Shown here one piece after another: positions 33,901 through 48,409 of a stretch of 64,000 nucleotides of DNA. The notes under the pieces are model-generated. The model saw only the letters and a program-made list of their open reading frames with translations, was not told the DNA's origin and searched no databases. The stretch is from Orientallactaga sibirica (taxonomy: Eukaryota; Chordata; Mammalia; Rodentia; Dipodidae), in contig JAEOAD010000052.1 in assembly GCA_036365145.1 (NCBI GenBank), positions 11,283,501 through 11,347,500 on the forward strand, given 5' to 3'. A program made the position numbers and the translations under genes. The stretch's first letter is position 1. Each line of letters opens with the position of its first letter.

Positions 33901-36400
33901 AGGTAATGCCCAGAGCGATGATATGAAAGCTGTGGTGATATAAGAAGAGCAGTGGTGATGTGATATAAGCAGAGCTGTGGTGATATAAGCAGAGCTGTGG
34001 TGATATAAGAAGAGCCGTGGTGATATAAGAGCCGTGGTGATATAAGCAGAGCCGTGGTGATATAAGAAGAGCCGTGGTGATATAAGAAGAGCCGTGGTGT
34101 TATAAGAAGAGCCGTGGTGATATAAGAAGAGCCGTGGTGATATAAGAAGAGCCGTGGTGATATAAGAAGAGCCGTGGTGATATAAGAAGAGCCGTGGTGA
34201 TATAAGAAGAGCCGTGGTGATATAAGAAGAGCCGTGGTGATATAAGAAGAGCCGTGGTGATATAAGAAGAGCCGTGGTGATATAAGAAGAGCCGTGGTGT
34301 TATAAGAAGAGCCGTGGTGTTATAAGAAGAGCCGTGGTGATATAAGAAGAGCCGTGGTGATATAAGAAGAGCCGTGGTGATATAAGGCGAGCCGTGGTGT
34401 TATAAGGAGAGCCGTGGTGTTATAAGGAGAGCCGTGGGGATATAAGAAGAACCGTGGGGATATAAGAAGAGCCGTGGTGATATAAGAAGAGCCGTGGTGA
34501 TATAAGAAGTTCTGGGCAGACACAAGGCAGCTGTACATTTGTTCTCATTTCTAGTGTCAAGATGAGATGACCTAGGCCTTTTGTTACAGACATTGTGCAG
34601 AGAAGTCACGGTAGAAGCTATGGAAAGGGGACAAGTTATTCTAACTTGGGATCCTATTAGCTTCCTTGGTCTTGGTCCCTGTGTAGGGTGCTCTCTGCCG
34701 TAGTGGGTGCTAGAGGAGGTGGATGGTATGAGACTTCAAGCACCAGGGGTGGGGTGGGGACTTGATGCCTCCAGGGGAAAGAGTGGTTTACTATCATTGT
34801 AATGTTTATCCCTGCGAGAGACAGGACTCTAACTTTCCTGGGCATTCACGCCGTTTAGTGGAGAGGGTGGTCCTAGAGGAACATAGGAGCAAGCCCCACA
34901 GGGAACAAGTGCCAGCTACGGAGAGTCATACTGGCTGCCCCTCCGTTGCTCATATGGTAGCATTTGTCAAGCTTCGTCACAAGCCCGCGGCTCCAGGACA
35001 TGCACTGAAAGAATAGGATCTCTGAGACCTGCCATTTGCTGCTTAGGAGCCTCTAGACTAGGTGGACAGAGAAATTATGATTAGTCAAAGCCATTTATTC
35101 AAATGTAGCTCTCATGAGATATTCTCCTTGGACATCTCAAATCTCTCAGCACATTCTTAGTACACCAGTTAGTATGGGTGAAGTGAGTACATGTAAATAA
35201 AAAATATTGCTCTTTAAAAATATTTTTATTCATTTATTTGCAAGGGGAAAGAGAGTGAGAGATGGACAGAGAGACACAGAGAAAATATGAGAATGAGTGC
35301 ACCAGGGCCTTTGCCACTATAAATGAATTCCAGATGCAGTGCTGCTTTGTGCACCTGGCTTTGCTTTGGTCCTGGGGGAGAGAACCCAGGCCGTCAGGCT
35401 TTGCACAGAAGCTCCTTTAACTGCTGAGCCATCTTTTCATTCCCTAAAATTTTTTTTAAACTGTGTAAAGTTATATTTATGGAAAATACAATAATACAAA
35501 AATTAATAAATAACATTAGATCATATTCATTAACTAGTAACAGTTGGTCTGATTTTCCATAACATGTACTTTTTGCCTCAGTAGATAAATATACTATGTA
35601 TACACATGCAAATATAAACATATATGTACATCAGGACATAAATAGTAGCATATTTATGCATTTAACTAACATATATAAATGTTATATATGATATATCATA
35701 TATAAGTATATATTATATATATAAATGAATAAGTATAAGACAAATTTCTTTTGAGCTATTTGAGAATAAGCTTCAAACATTATGTCTCTTTACTTCTTAT
35801 CCTGTGAATAAAGACATTCTTAGAATGGGACGGTCCATTTATGGGATTCAGGAACATTTAGATTTGATATAAATCTCCTATCTATGTTTCTCATGCACAT
35901 TAATTACGGTTTTCCAAGCATTGTTATTTGTCATACACAAGCAGAGCAGCCATCAGGAACACATCTCATAGCTGTCCAGGCTCCTTAGTCTTTAGCTTAG
36001 AACAGCTTCTGTCTTTAGTGACGGCAGCTCTGCCAGGGAATACCAGGGATGCGATGTGTTATTCTCAGTGCAGTCCACCACAGTATACCTCAGGTCAGCT
36101 TTTTCCATTAGTTGTGACCTGAACTTTGAAATCTTGGCTAAAGCGGTGTCATTTGCCTTTATATTAATGGTCTGTGGACAGATACTTTGAGGTCACGGAA
36201 TGATCTTGTGCATCAAACGTTCATGCACTGATTAGAGCATCCATTTTTGATTCTGAGCTGGATCAATTATTGTTCCAATTACAGGACGAACTCAAATAGA
36301 TTACTTGGCACTCTTCTGTCAGGAAGAGTTTAATCTCCTTTCCCATTTGTTTATCAAATCATCAGTTTGGATTAATAGGTTTAACATTCTTTTTTATTTT

Positions 36401-36447
<47 letters not shown>

Positions 36448-37480
36448 ATTAGCCTGCCAGGGCCTCAGCCACTCCAATCAAACTCCAGACACTTGCGCCA
36501 CCTAGTGGGCATGTGCGACCTTGTGTTTGCCTCACCTTTTGTGCATCTGGCTTATGTGGGATCTGGAGAGTCAAACATAGGTCCTTAGACTTTGCAGGCA
36601 AGCGCCTTAACTGCTAAGCCATCTCTCCAGCCCAGGTTTAACATTCTTTAATGTTAAAGACCATTATTTCTTTAATGCCCAAGTTTCTCAGAGCAACTGA
36701 CTCAGCCACACTTTTCCTAAACCCATTTCCCCACAGTGTTAGTTTCTTTCATATAGCTGGAATAACATAACAGACAGAAAGAACTTAAAGAAGGAAAACT
36801 TCATCTTGGCTCTTGTTTCAGAGGAATTAGTCTGTGAATGCTGGGCTGATGCATTTCAGCAGAGCATCAAGGCAGTGGGAGCAGGTGGTGGACCATTGTT
36901 CACATGGCAGACCAGCAGGCAGGGAGGGAGAAGCAGCCCCAGGCCCAGTACAGCCTCCAAAGACCCATTGCTCATGATTGACTTCTGTCAGTTGTGTCCC
37001 TACTCCCCAAAAGTGCCACCAGCTGGGGAACAAGCATTCAAGATAAGAGAGACTGTGTGTGTGTGGGGGGGGTATTTCAGAATCAAACCATAACACCCAC
37101 CAAATGTTCTCCCACTGAGCACCCTGATGACAGTGTTCCATGGAGCACATCATGAAATGGCATGGCTGTTCCCTATGGGAATTCAAGGGAAGAAAGGCCA
37201 TCTCTAGCTGGGGTGATGTGGAAAGGCTTGAACAGGGGAGTGTCTGGGCTCTGTGACAGAGCATGCTCAAAGGCATGGGAGCTTGAAGATAGGTGATGTT
37301 TTTCCAGTGTAGTAAGACCAAATTTGCAGTGAAGTAGGAGGCAGGGTGGCCGAAACTGAAGGGTGAGAGTGTACTGAAAAAAGACCTTGAAAGACAGTCT
37401 GAGGAACTTAGCTTTGGATTTGCAGGAAGTCACAGCAGACGTTGGGAGGGCATGGAATGCTGTCTAGGATGGGAAGGAGC

Positions 37481-37527
<47 letters not shown>

Positions 37528-37943
37528 TAATAGTCTCAGAGACACTTACTGTGTCTACAAGGAGGGCCACCGGTGCTTGCATTCACGATTTTTCCTTGCG
37601 TGAATTTTGTATCCAGGGCATTGAGCAGCTGGCCTCTTAGAGTGTAATCCTATAAGAAAGCCAATGTTATCTTCTATTTTATTGAAATCTTTACCAAAAG
37701 GAAACATTCCGGACGTTTCAGAAATGTTTTGATTATTTAGGGTCAGTAAAAAAATTATTATTTAGTTAAGTTGCTAAATACGGTGTCAATTCAGGAAGGT
37801 GTAGTGAGATTAAGTAAAGATCTCATTATTTGGTGCTGTTCTGAGATGAGTTTTCAGCTGTTTGCAGTAGACCCTGACGACAGCATTGAGGATTCTTTGG
37901 GGACCACCACGAGGAATATTTATCTGTCCCATGACATTAGTAT

Positions 37944-37982
<39 letters not shown>

Positions 37983-40900
37983 TGAGTGAGTGACAGACAG
38001 AGAAGATGGAAGATGGAGAAAGAAAGAGAGAGAGAGAGAGAGAGAGAATGGGTGCACCAGGGCCTCCAGCCACTGTAAATGAACTCCAGATGCATATGCA
38101 TGCACCACCTTGTGCATATGGCTTACATGGGTCCTGGGGAATCAAGCCTCAAACCAGGGTCCTTAGGTTTCACAGGTAGTAAGCACTTAACCACTAAGCC
38201 ACCTCTCCAGCCTGACATGAGTATTCCTAAGGCCTACTGCTTTCCCTGGGCCTCTGTTTTGGAGGGTCACCTGCACATTAAATCCCCCTGTTTGCGAGGT
38301 CTTACTACCTATTCTAGGCGGCCTTCCTGGGAATGATTTAAACACCATTAAGCCAACTCTCTCTAGCTATGGGTGGTCTGCACTAGGTCCATGGCCAACC
38401 ACAACCTTGGTCCTACTAATATCCATAAGCATGAGCCTCTTCTTCCACGTAAGGAGGAGGTTAAACTATCACCATTAATGCTGAGTCTGGCTCTTGCAGA
38501 CCACCCCATCCCCTATGCAGCACAACGAGCACCAGCACGTGGTTTGCGGTGTGAAGCAGACACTTCCTTCTTTACATTACAGAGCTGTGCTTTCCATAGT
38601 ACAGTTCTCCTTAAAGAAACGCTTATCCCAATTACCTCCTTGATCATCTCAATGCCCCAAACACGAAGAGTAGTGAAATAGGTCTTCATAGGTTTCCGTC
38701 CACAATTCATGTTTGGCACAAACATCTCACTGTGTAGAAAGTCCTTTCTACCTTATTGAACATTCTGGTGGATCTTTTAAAAAACTTTTAATTTATTTAT
38801 TTGAGAAAGAGAGAGAGAACACATGAACACACCAGGGCTTCTGACCACTGCAAGCAAACTCCAGATGCATGCACCACCTTGTGCATCTGGCTTACATGGG
38901 TACTGAGGAATCAAACCTGGGTTCTTAGGCTTCACAGGCAAGCGCCTTAACAGCTAAGCCATCTTCCTGGCCCAGGGCGGATCTTTGACTGGAGATTCTG
39001 CCTCCATTCCAGCAGGTTCGTGTTGCTTCTATCACACTCTGCTATGAGCATGGGCCCAACGATCAGCTTTCTATAGTCGCACAAAGGATATGATAGGGCA
39101 CACGCAAAGAAATGAAGCCCGAGTCTACGTGCTAACGTTCCCAGGCATCCCTGGGATTTGAAGCTGGGATCCAGTGGGAGAAATAAAATAACATATGTGA
39201 CTTGAAGGAGGTTTGCTTTGGTCTTCCCAGCATAGCAGATGGTGCTTTGTGGTGGGTCCAGAGCTAAGCACGAAAGTAGAATTCTAGGACTTAAGGACAT
39301 AAGTATGTACGTAGTCTAGTTATGGCTCATATATTTATAATTTCCAAGAAATTTCACCATCTATTTAGCATATTACTTCTAAAATTTTATTTTATTTTAT
39401 TTACTTGAGAGAGAGGGAAAGAGGCAGATAGAGAGAGACAGAGAAAGAGAAAGAATGGGTGCACTAGGGCTTTTAGCCACTGCAAACAAACTCTAGACGC
39501 ATGTGTCACCTTGTGCATCTGGCTTACGTGGGTCCTGGGGAATTGAATGTGGGTCCTTTGGCTTCATAGGCAAACAGTTTAACTGCTAAGCCATCTCTCC
39601 AGCACTCTTTAGCATATTATTTTTAATTCTAATAATTCTTTTAAAAAAACTATTTATTTATTTATTTATTTGCAAGCAGAGAGAGGGATAGAAGAGAGGC
39701 AGACAAAGAAAGAATGGGCATGCCAGGGCATCTAGCCACTGCAAATGAATTCCAGATGCATGTGCCCCTTGTGCATCTGGCTTACGTGGATCCCAGAGAA
39801 TCAAACCGGGATCCTTTGGCTTCACAGGCAAATGCCTTAACCGCTAAGCCATTTCTCCAGCCCTAATTCTACTAATTCTTAAGTAAGATACTGAATAGAG
39901 AAATTAACTGTGGAAAGATAGCTACGTGCACTTTTGATATATTTTTCTTTCATTTTTTTGATAGGTCGTGGAGAAAAATGCAGATCCAGAAACAACCCTT
40001 CTGGTCTACTTGAGAAGAAAATGTATCCTAACTTTGGACTGAGCGTGCAGGGTGATAAGGCTTGTTCTCTGAACCTTCCATCATTTCCTAGCGGCATGGA
40101 GGAGACAGATCACTCTGGCTGACCTATGGCTGTGCTCCGCAGGCGCTGGGTGACTTGGGGGTATTCATTAGCTCCCTAGCTCTGGAACTCTCAGCTCTCC
40201 GGTGAGAGGATTGTTTATGGTGTACTTTGAGATCTCTTCCAGCTGAGAGTTCAGTAAATCCAAGGTTGACGCTGTGTTAAACATCATGGTCATTGCTCTG
40301 GGGAGAAGTGGGCTCTTCCTTAGGTGGCACTTGCTTGATAGGCAGTGAGCTTTCTGGAGACCCTTTGTAGTTCTTTTTTTTTTTAAGTTTATTTTTATTT
40401 ATTTATTAGAGTCAGAGAGAGGAGAGAGAGAGAGAGAGAGAGAGTGAGTGAGTGAGTGAGAATGGACATGCCAGGGCCTCTGGCCACTGCAAATGAACTC
40501 CAGACACATGTGCCACCATGTGCATCTGGCTCTAAGTGGGATCTGGAGAATCGAACTGGGGTCCTTAGGCTTCGCAGGCATGCGCCTTCACTGCTAAGCC
40601 ATCTCTCCAGCCCCCCTTTGTAGTTCTGTCTAGGACGAAGGAGATATGGAAAGGAGCTTTTTTCTTACAGTGTTGAAGGTTGAACCCATGGCCTTCCACA
40701 TGCTGGACAAGGGTGCCCCAGGGGGAACCTAGTACAGGTGCTGTCTGCTGTCCCCATCACAGGCCTGGGAAGCATCAAGCGCAGGGCAGATTGTAGAGGG
40801 GCTTGGGCCGCAGCTCTTCCCTCAGCCTGGTAAGAGGTTCCATTTATGTCCCTTATGCCTCTTGTTCTTTCAGAAGAAAAGGATTCTGAGACTTTGATCA

Positions 40901-43900
40901 GAAAACAACAAGGACAATCTAAGAACTGGCATTTAAGGAGTACTTACTATGCACAGGCAAAGTTTAGAGTAGTTTGCATAGCTTATCTCAGATAATCCCC
41001 ACAGAAATCCCACAGAAACGTAACACTCCCACCCTACAGGAGAGAGGATGTAAGGCCTCGGCGTGTTGAAGCCGGCTGCCTTTCATTAAGCATACTCGGG
41101 GCAAGTTCTGGCAGAGCCTGGAGCCTGGAACCACGTTCTTAACCTCTCATTCACACCAGAAACTCTCCGGGGGTCTGTTGTCAAGACTATTCATCTTGAC
41201 ATGTATCTATGCTCCCTTCCTCCTCCCCCCCTCCTCCTCCTCCTCCTCCTTCTCCTCTTCCTCCTGAAGTCATGGCTTTGGCCCTTTCCTGTGACCTATT
41301 TGAGGACAAGAAAGGTTTGCTTGACACTGACAGAAGCGCACCTGGAATCCGTAGCCTTCACTTCAGCTTGCTTCCCTCAGTGAGACATGGCAGGTGCTTG
41401 GAGTGAGCCCGTCTGAAGGTTCACAGCACATGGCCCTGGTTTTTCATCAGAGGGGTCACTGAATAGGATTAAGGGACTGTATACAAAGTTCCACTTCCAG
41501 CCCTGAGAGAACTGGAAAGAGATTCTCAGACACCATAGAAATGTTAGTTTTCTGACAACAAAACCAATTGTAGTTCTCTAATAGCTTGAGTTTTAGTTCT
41601 GAACGCCTTAAGGTCTCAGAAATTCCTGAATGCAATGAACTGGTTTGAAGGTCAAAGTTCAAATGAAATCCAATAGTGATGGTTGCTACATAAAGTCCTT
41701 GCCCTTTCTGTCATCTGCATTCGAGGTTAATCTGTGGGAGTTCCCAGCAGCAGAGAAGATCCCAACCTTGATTCTACCTTGGTTTCTAGAACGATTCCCA
41801 GGTCGGAACATTAATTACTTTGTTAGACTTTGGTCTGCCACCACCTGCATCCATTCACTGTCCAGATGTGTGAACTGCAGACAACTATACGCCTTGACTA
41901 GTAAAACAAAGCAGGCCAACAACAACAAAAAACCCTGTGGGACCCAGAAAGCCCTCCTCAGCTTAGGGTGGGACAGAGTGGGGAAGGTGATGCATAGCCA
42001 GCGTGAGATGACTCTGTTGGGGCTCTAATATACAAGGCAATGCCACGGTTTGTGTCATATCTTGGGTCTCAGCTTGTTATTTTGTTTTTTAATTAGTGGG
42101 GAGACGGCAGTTCGTTCCCTGCCTATTAATCACGTTATTGTGAAGATCAAATAGGCACACGGATAAGGAGAGCTTTTCATGCCCAAGATGCTGCATTATC
42201 ATTAGCTGCCAGGGCCAGCTTCCCCATCTTCAGGACAGATCCAGGACTTAGAGGCCTTGAGGTCTTAGAAAAACCAACAAGGAACCCATGTGACTCAGGG
42301 AAGGCGACCACATGATCACTGTGGATTTGGAGTAACCAAGTATCACATTATCTGTTCACCATATATGTAAGAGTCAGAACCGCATAGACCACCTCTGACC
42401 ACAAAGGCTGTTTGTTTTCCGTTTGAATACACTGTGGGCTAGACAGTCAACAGCCTGCACTAGTGCTAGCTTTATCGCCTGGAACTTCGACAGCTTGAAA
42501 ATTTTAGGGGGACAATCTAGGACTCAGTCAATCCCAGGATACATCCCTGCCTGGCTTGAGTGCCTTCATTGTAAGACCATTACCCCACATTTGCCCAGGA
42601 AGATACCATCTGGGAGACCCTGACCTGGGACTTACAGCCTTGGGGGTGCTACTTTGGTGTGTCAAATGGAACCCTGCGGCCTCACTCTTCTGTGGAGTGA
42701 CATGTTACCAGCTCTCTCTGGTGTGTGGGCAGGGGGGAGCAACAGCTTCTTTGTGTGATGAGGGCATAGGTCTGCTGTCACTCAGGTCAAGGGCCTGAAT
42801 TGTGTGTGTGAGAAGGGGTGAATCCCACCTGCAAGGCTCTGCTCAGACGCTCCCTGCAACCCACAGACATCGCTCTGTGATTTGTGTCCTTAACGTGTGG
42901 TTTCTCAGTGGGGCTGAGCGGGACCAAGCTGGGCTGTGGAGAAGGCGGCTGTGGGGCCTGCACCGTGATGCTCTCCACGTACGACCGGCTCCAGAACAAG
43001 ATTGTGTATCCTTTGCCAGCACTCTGGTGGCCCATTAGGATTCAGGGTCCACCTGCCTGTGAATGAATGTGAGTGTGTGTGCCTGTGTGTGTATAATCCC
43101 TTTGTTTATGATCAGGTTCCCACCATGGCTAGGGGCATTGTAGAATAACATCTTACTGTCTTCCTTATGGGTGTTGACCAGGTTCTGGAACTACTCATAA
43201 AATGATCTTTCTAAAACCCAGGCTAGAGGGCTGGAGAGATGACTTAGTGGTTAAGACGCCTGCCTGTGAAGCCTAAGAATGTCCGTTCCATTCTCCAGGT
43301 CCCACGTTTAGCCAGACACAAAAAGTGACCCAAGGGCACAATGCCGCACTTGCCCACAAGGGGGCGCATGTGCGTGGATTTTGTTCATAGCCGCTGAGAG
43401 GCCGCTGGTGCACCCATTCTCTGTCTGTCTCTCTCTCAAAAAAAAAAAAAAAAACAAAAAAAAAAAAAAACCAGGCTAGTATTCCAGCCCATGAAATTCT
43501 TCTCTAGCTCTGCATGGCCCCAGGATAGAGTCCAGGCTCCTTCATCAGACACCCTAGTTTTCTTTTCTACCAAGGGCCTGGCACGCCCCTCGAGCTGAGA
43601 CTGGTGAAGGGCTGATGTCCCAGGTCCACTCGTTTCTTGATCTTGGCATAAACTGTTGCCTTCTCTCCCAGGACCTCTGGATCTGGAAAACTTAGGAGGT
43701 TGTTAGGCCCAAGCAGCACCCTGTACAGGAAGCCTCCTTGGTCCCTGAAGACTAAAGGAGGTGACTGTCTGCACGCGCTCTCCTGTACAAAGCCCTCCTG
43801 AATCAATCACGTGCCTTAAGGCTTCAATTGAGTCTTTGCACCTGCCTTGACGACCCTGTGCTGAGACTGAGCTTTGGAAGGACAGTGGTTACAGTGGTTC

Positions 43901-46489
43901 CATATTATTCGTCTTTGCTTCTGGAGCCTCAGTACATGGCTGGCATGTGGATGGTACTCAATTGATGCTGATTATCTACATTAAAAGATGATGGCTGAGA
44001 GGGAGGCGAGGAAGCGTGATCTAAGGATCGGGGTCTTCTGTTTTCGCTCATCCCAGGGAGATGGGGGAGTAGAGGGGTAAGTGTATGGAGGCAAACGTGA
44101 TGCACGGGTCTGCTGCTAAGAGGGTTAAGGCAGGGTCCTGTAGAGAGAGGAGTGTGCTTCAAGGTTGGAACCTGCCAGAAAATTTCTCATAACAGACTCT
44201 AAGGTTGGGCTAAGGAACAGGTAAAAATAGCATAGTCCCTTTTCCTCTAGCTCTTTGAGGCTGGTGTAATGACGGTTTTAGAGTCCTTAGCAGGACTCCA
44301 AAGAGGCTGAACCTCCGCAGGAGGAAAGCTCAGGGTCTCAGATGGAGAGCCAGGGATGCTAGTAGAAGAGAAAAGATCATATCACAGAGAGAAGAGATAG
44401 CCTCACGAAGTCCCCCAGGCCCTATACTTCACTGATAATGTGGGTTATAAAGTGGATAGTGGAGTGACCTTAATCTGGGATTCTAGCCACTTTTCTGCCA
44501 ATGCCTGCCTGGCCCCCATCTGCTCCTTGCATCACGTCGCGGTGACGACCGTGGAAGGAATAGGAAGCACCAAGACAAGGCTGCATCCAGTGCAGGTAAG
44601 CAGGGGAAGGCAGTGTTCACGAGGCCAGGGCATTTTACAGGGAGCTGCAGCCCTGCTCTGGGTGGCTGGGAAAAATTCCATTGCATTATAAGGTGGGAAG
44701 GGTAGGCATCTGTAGCAGGTACCTTCTTATTGCTGGGACAAACCTGACCGGAAACAACTTACAGAAAGAAAGGGTTTATTTCTGGTTTATAGTTTTGAGG
44801 GGAATTTCATCCTGGCAAGACCAAGCAGCTGGACATTATATCTTATCACTTCAGCAGAGAGAAAACAGCAAGAGTGAGCTCTGTAGCACTGACAAAGGGG
44901 CTGGATTATAAAGTCCCACTGCCTGCTCCTACTGACACACCACCTCTAGCAAGACTGCCTCCCAAAGGTTCCACCAGCCAGGGATCAAATATGAGGCTTA
45001 ATCGCAAACACATGAGGCTATAGGGGACATTATACATTCAAACCACTGCAGCATACAAGCCCGGATCTGCGGCTGGGGTGGTACAACACTGCGTGATCCC
45101 AGGAAATTAGTGAAGTTTGCTCTAGGAGAGGGAGGACGGGGAAGCATAGCTCGTTCCTAAGTATACTTAGAAAACCTTTAGTCTTCCCAGTTCTGGATTC
45201 AAATTCCCTGTGTTCCTTGGAGTGCCCTTGAGCTCCTACCCTCAGACAACACAGATGTGGACTGTCAGACATTCACCCTCTTTAGAATGGAGGAGAGCAT
45301 GGTTAACCCTCCAAGGCTCAGGGGCCATTGCAAAAGAAGTGGCAGAAAGAATGTAAGAGTCCAAGGAAAGTGAGGATTGCTTACAATACTGTCTTCCAGA
45401 CATAAAGTGGCCATGGGATTTATGACCTCCCAGTGGGTGATGCTACCTCCACAAGACTTGAATAATAGGAGGAAAAAAATGATGCTATCAAAATAGAAGA
45501 GAGACTCATTGAAAAGAAGGGATTCAGTAGAGGAGGGAGACTTGGGACGGGGAAAAAGAAAGTGGTGGGAGGGGATTATGCTCATAGTATTTTGTTTATA
45601 TGTCTGTTGTCAATAAAAGCATTTAAAAAAAAGAGTGAGGGCTGGAGATAGAGCCCAGTTGGTAGAATGCTTCCCAGTGAGTACAAAGCTCTGGGTTCCA
45701 TTTGCAGTACTGCATAAACCCAATGTGGCGGTGCACACCTATAACCACAGCACTTTGGGGGTGGAGGCAAGGGATTCAGACATTCAAGGCCAGCTTGGGA
45801 CACACGTGACCCTGAGTATAAATATCAAGACTTACAAGTGCCTGAGCAGTGTTCTCTCCCTGGTAGAATGAGACTCTTTGAAGATAGATTGAAGTCAGGG
45901 ATACTTGGGAAGATGAGGCAATAATCTGAGGTTTTATGGTGAGAATCTGCATGTTCAGGTGGGAGCAGAGTACTATGGCCATTTTATTTTTCCTTTGGGG
46001 AAGCTGAAGGAAGGGTTCTTTGGGAAATTACAATCAGAGTTAGGAGACACATGCTTCAGGATAATGCTTTGCATGGACACCTTCCATGACCAGGCAAGCG
46101 GAGGCCTCTAGCTCAGCAGGGAGGTGTAGTCGTGGCTCCAGCCTTGGTCTGAGTTGTTGGGAGATATTGCCCTGCCTGAGCAAGGGTTAGATTGAACCGG
46201 GCCACATCTCTGACAACTTTGAGAGGTGGGGGCAGGTTGAAGGTGGCATTACTTCATCTCATGGCATTTTTAGGAACAAGGGACACTACTGAACCGGTGC
46301 TACCTGCAGGGAGTATGAGAAGGTGAATAGAAGTGTGTTACTTTCTGTGTAACAAGTGAAAGAAAGAATGGTGTGCACACAGGGACTCATCTGTCTAATG
46401 AATCTACAACCCTTCCTTTTCAATGGTGCAGATATTTTATTGTGATGATTTTAACAATATTTTATTTCCTTATTTGAGAGAGACAGGGA

Positions 46490-46529
<40 letters not shown>

Positions 46530-47888
46530 GAGAGAGAAAGAGGCAGATATATGTTTATAGAGAGAATGGGTGCACCAGGGCCACCAATCTTGGCAAACCA
46601 ACTCCAGACTCATGTGCCACCTTGTGCATCTGGTTTACGTGGGTCCTGGGCAATTGAACCTGGGTCCTTAGGCTTCATAGGCAAGCACCTTAACTGCTAA
46701 GCCATCTTTCCAGCTCTTTTTATTATTTATTTATTTACAAGAGGAAAGAAAGAAAGAAAGACAGCAAGAGAGTGAGAGTGAGAGAGAACAAGGGAGAGAT
46801 AGAGGGGGAGAAAGAGAGAGCGAGAACACCAGGGCACACAATAGAGCGCTAACAGCATCATGTGCTGGCTCCTTCTCTGTTCCGTGGCTGGTTGCTATAG
46901 TTACCAGGCTCTGGTCTCCGTCCCTTCCCTTCTGTATCCTCACGCTCTCTCTAGGTGAGTTTAGTGCTGGGTGCCTGCAAATGGTATGCTCATTTGTATT
47001 TTCAGCTTTGGCGCCTCCTCAGAAGTGAGACTCATTTCCAGCTGCTTACTTGGTTGACATCACTGTAGGAATGTCTACACTCAAGCTGATCGAAACCTTG
47101 CTTTCCCTTAACTTTATCCTTCCCTAAGTCTTCACCCCAAGCCAATGACAAAACAAATCCACTCCATTGCTCAAGACGAGGATCTGGGAGATACCTTTGA
47201 TTCTTTCAATCCATCCCAAAGTCAGATCCATCCTGTCACCAAAGCCTGCTATAATGCTATCCCTCTGTTTCCACTCTTGCTGCCTCATCTACACCACCAT
47301 CCTTTTTTTGGGGGGGGGGACCTTCTACAAAACTCCCCATGTCTGTCCTTGCTCTTACAACCTATTTTCCAACACCACATAGCCAGAGTGAGTTTTTCAA
47401 GACAGGAATCTGAGCACTTCCCTCTGAAATCTTCTAGGATTTTCCCATTCATGCACAGAGCGTGCCAGGTCCTGCCCTGGCTTGTGAAGAGCTGTCTTCC
47501 TGGATAATGTGTTTAGTCCCAGGGGTTCCACCCAGACTGGCCTTTCAGCAACACTGGCATATCCAGCTTGCGCCAGTCTTCGTGCTTGCTCTTCTCCCTG
47601 CCTGGATATGATCTTCATACAAATTGTGGTATTAAAGTCAGCTTCAAGGGTCCCTTTTCAGCGTGGCCTTTGCTGTCCAGGCTGAGTAGCCAGCCACTGG
47701 TTGCTTTGGATCATGTCATCGTGTCAAACTCTAGACACAGCACTGACCACTACCTGAAATTTTCTTGTTTGCTTTTGTTGTGCTTTCCCCCATTAGAACG
47801 CAGGATTCATGAACTATCTCCTTGTCTCTCTGCTGTTTGGTTCCCAGTGCCTTTACATTCCTGGTGCATAATAGGTTCTTAGCAAATA

Positions 47889-47943
<55 letters not shown>

Positions 47944-48021
47944 CTATCTCTATATATCTATCTATCATCTATCTATCATCTATTTATCATCTATGTATCT
48001 ATCTATCTATCTCTCTATCTC

Positions 48022-48053
<32 letters not shown>

Positions 48054-48178
48054 TATCTATCTATCATCTATCTATCTATCTATTATCTATCTATCATCTA
48101 TTTATCATCTATCAATCTATCTATTATGTATCTATCTCTCTATCTATTATCTATCTATCTATTATCTATCTATCTATC

Positions 48179-48214
<36 letters not shown>

Positions 48215-48292
48215 CTATCTATTATCTATCTATCATCTATCTATTATCTATCTCTCTATCTATCTATTATCTAGCTATCATCTATTTATCAC

Positions 48293-48337
<45 letters not shown>

Positions 48338-48363
48338 ATCTATCTATCTATCATCTATCTATC

Positions 48364-48409
<46 letters not shown>

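Noticed and set aside
33929..34509. Regular 20-bp repeats as a CRISPR array, and the minus-strand Ser/Tyr/Leu frames as a repeat protein
   Set aside because: There are no spacers, the host is a mammal, and the frame (20-residue period) only reflects the 20-bp unit.
36827..37321. 164-codon minus-strand frame
   Set aside because: Most of it lies in an antisense MaLR-like LTR and it has no recognisable domain.
43004..43009. GTGTAT as the exon 3 donor
   Set aside because: It would leave exon 3 out of frame with exon 4; GTATCC two bases later restores Val66.
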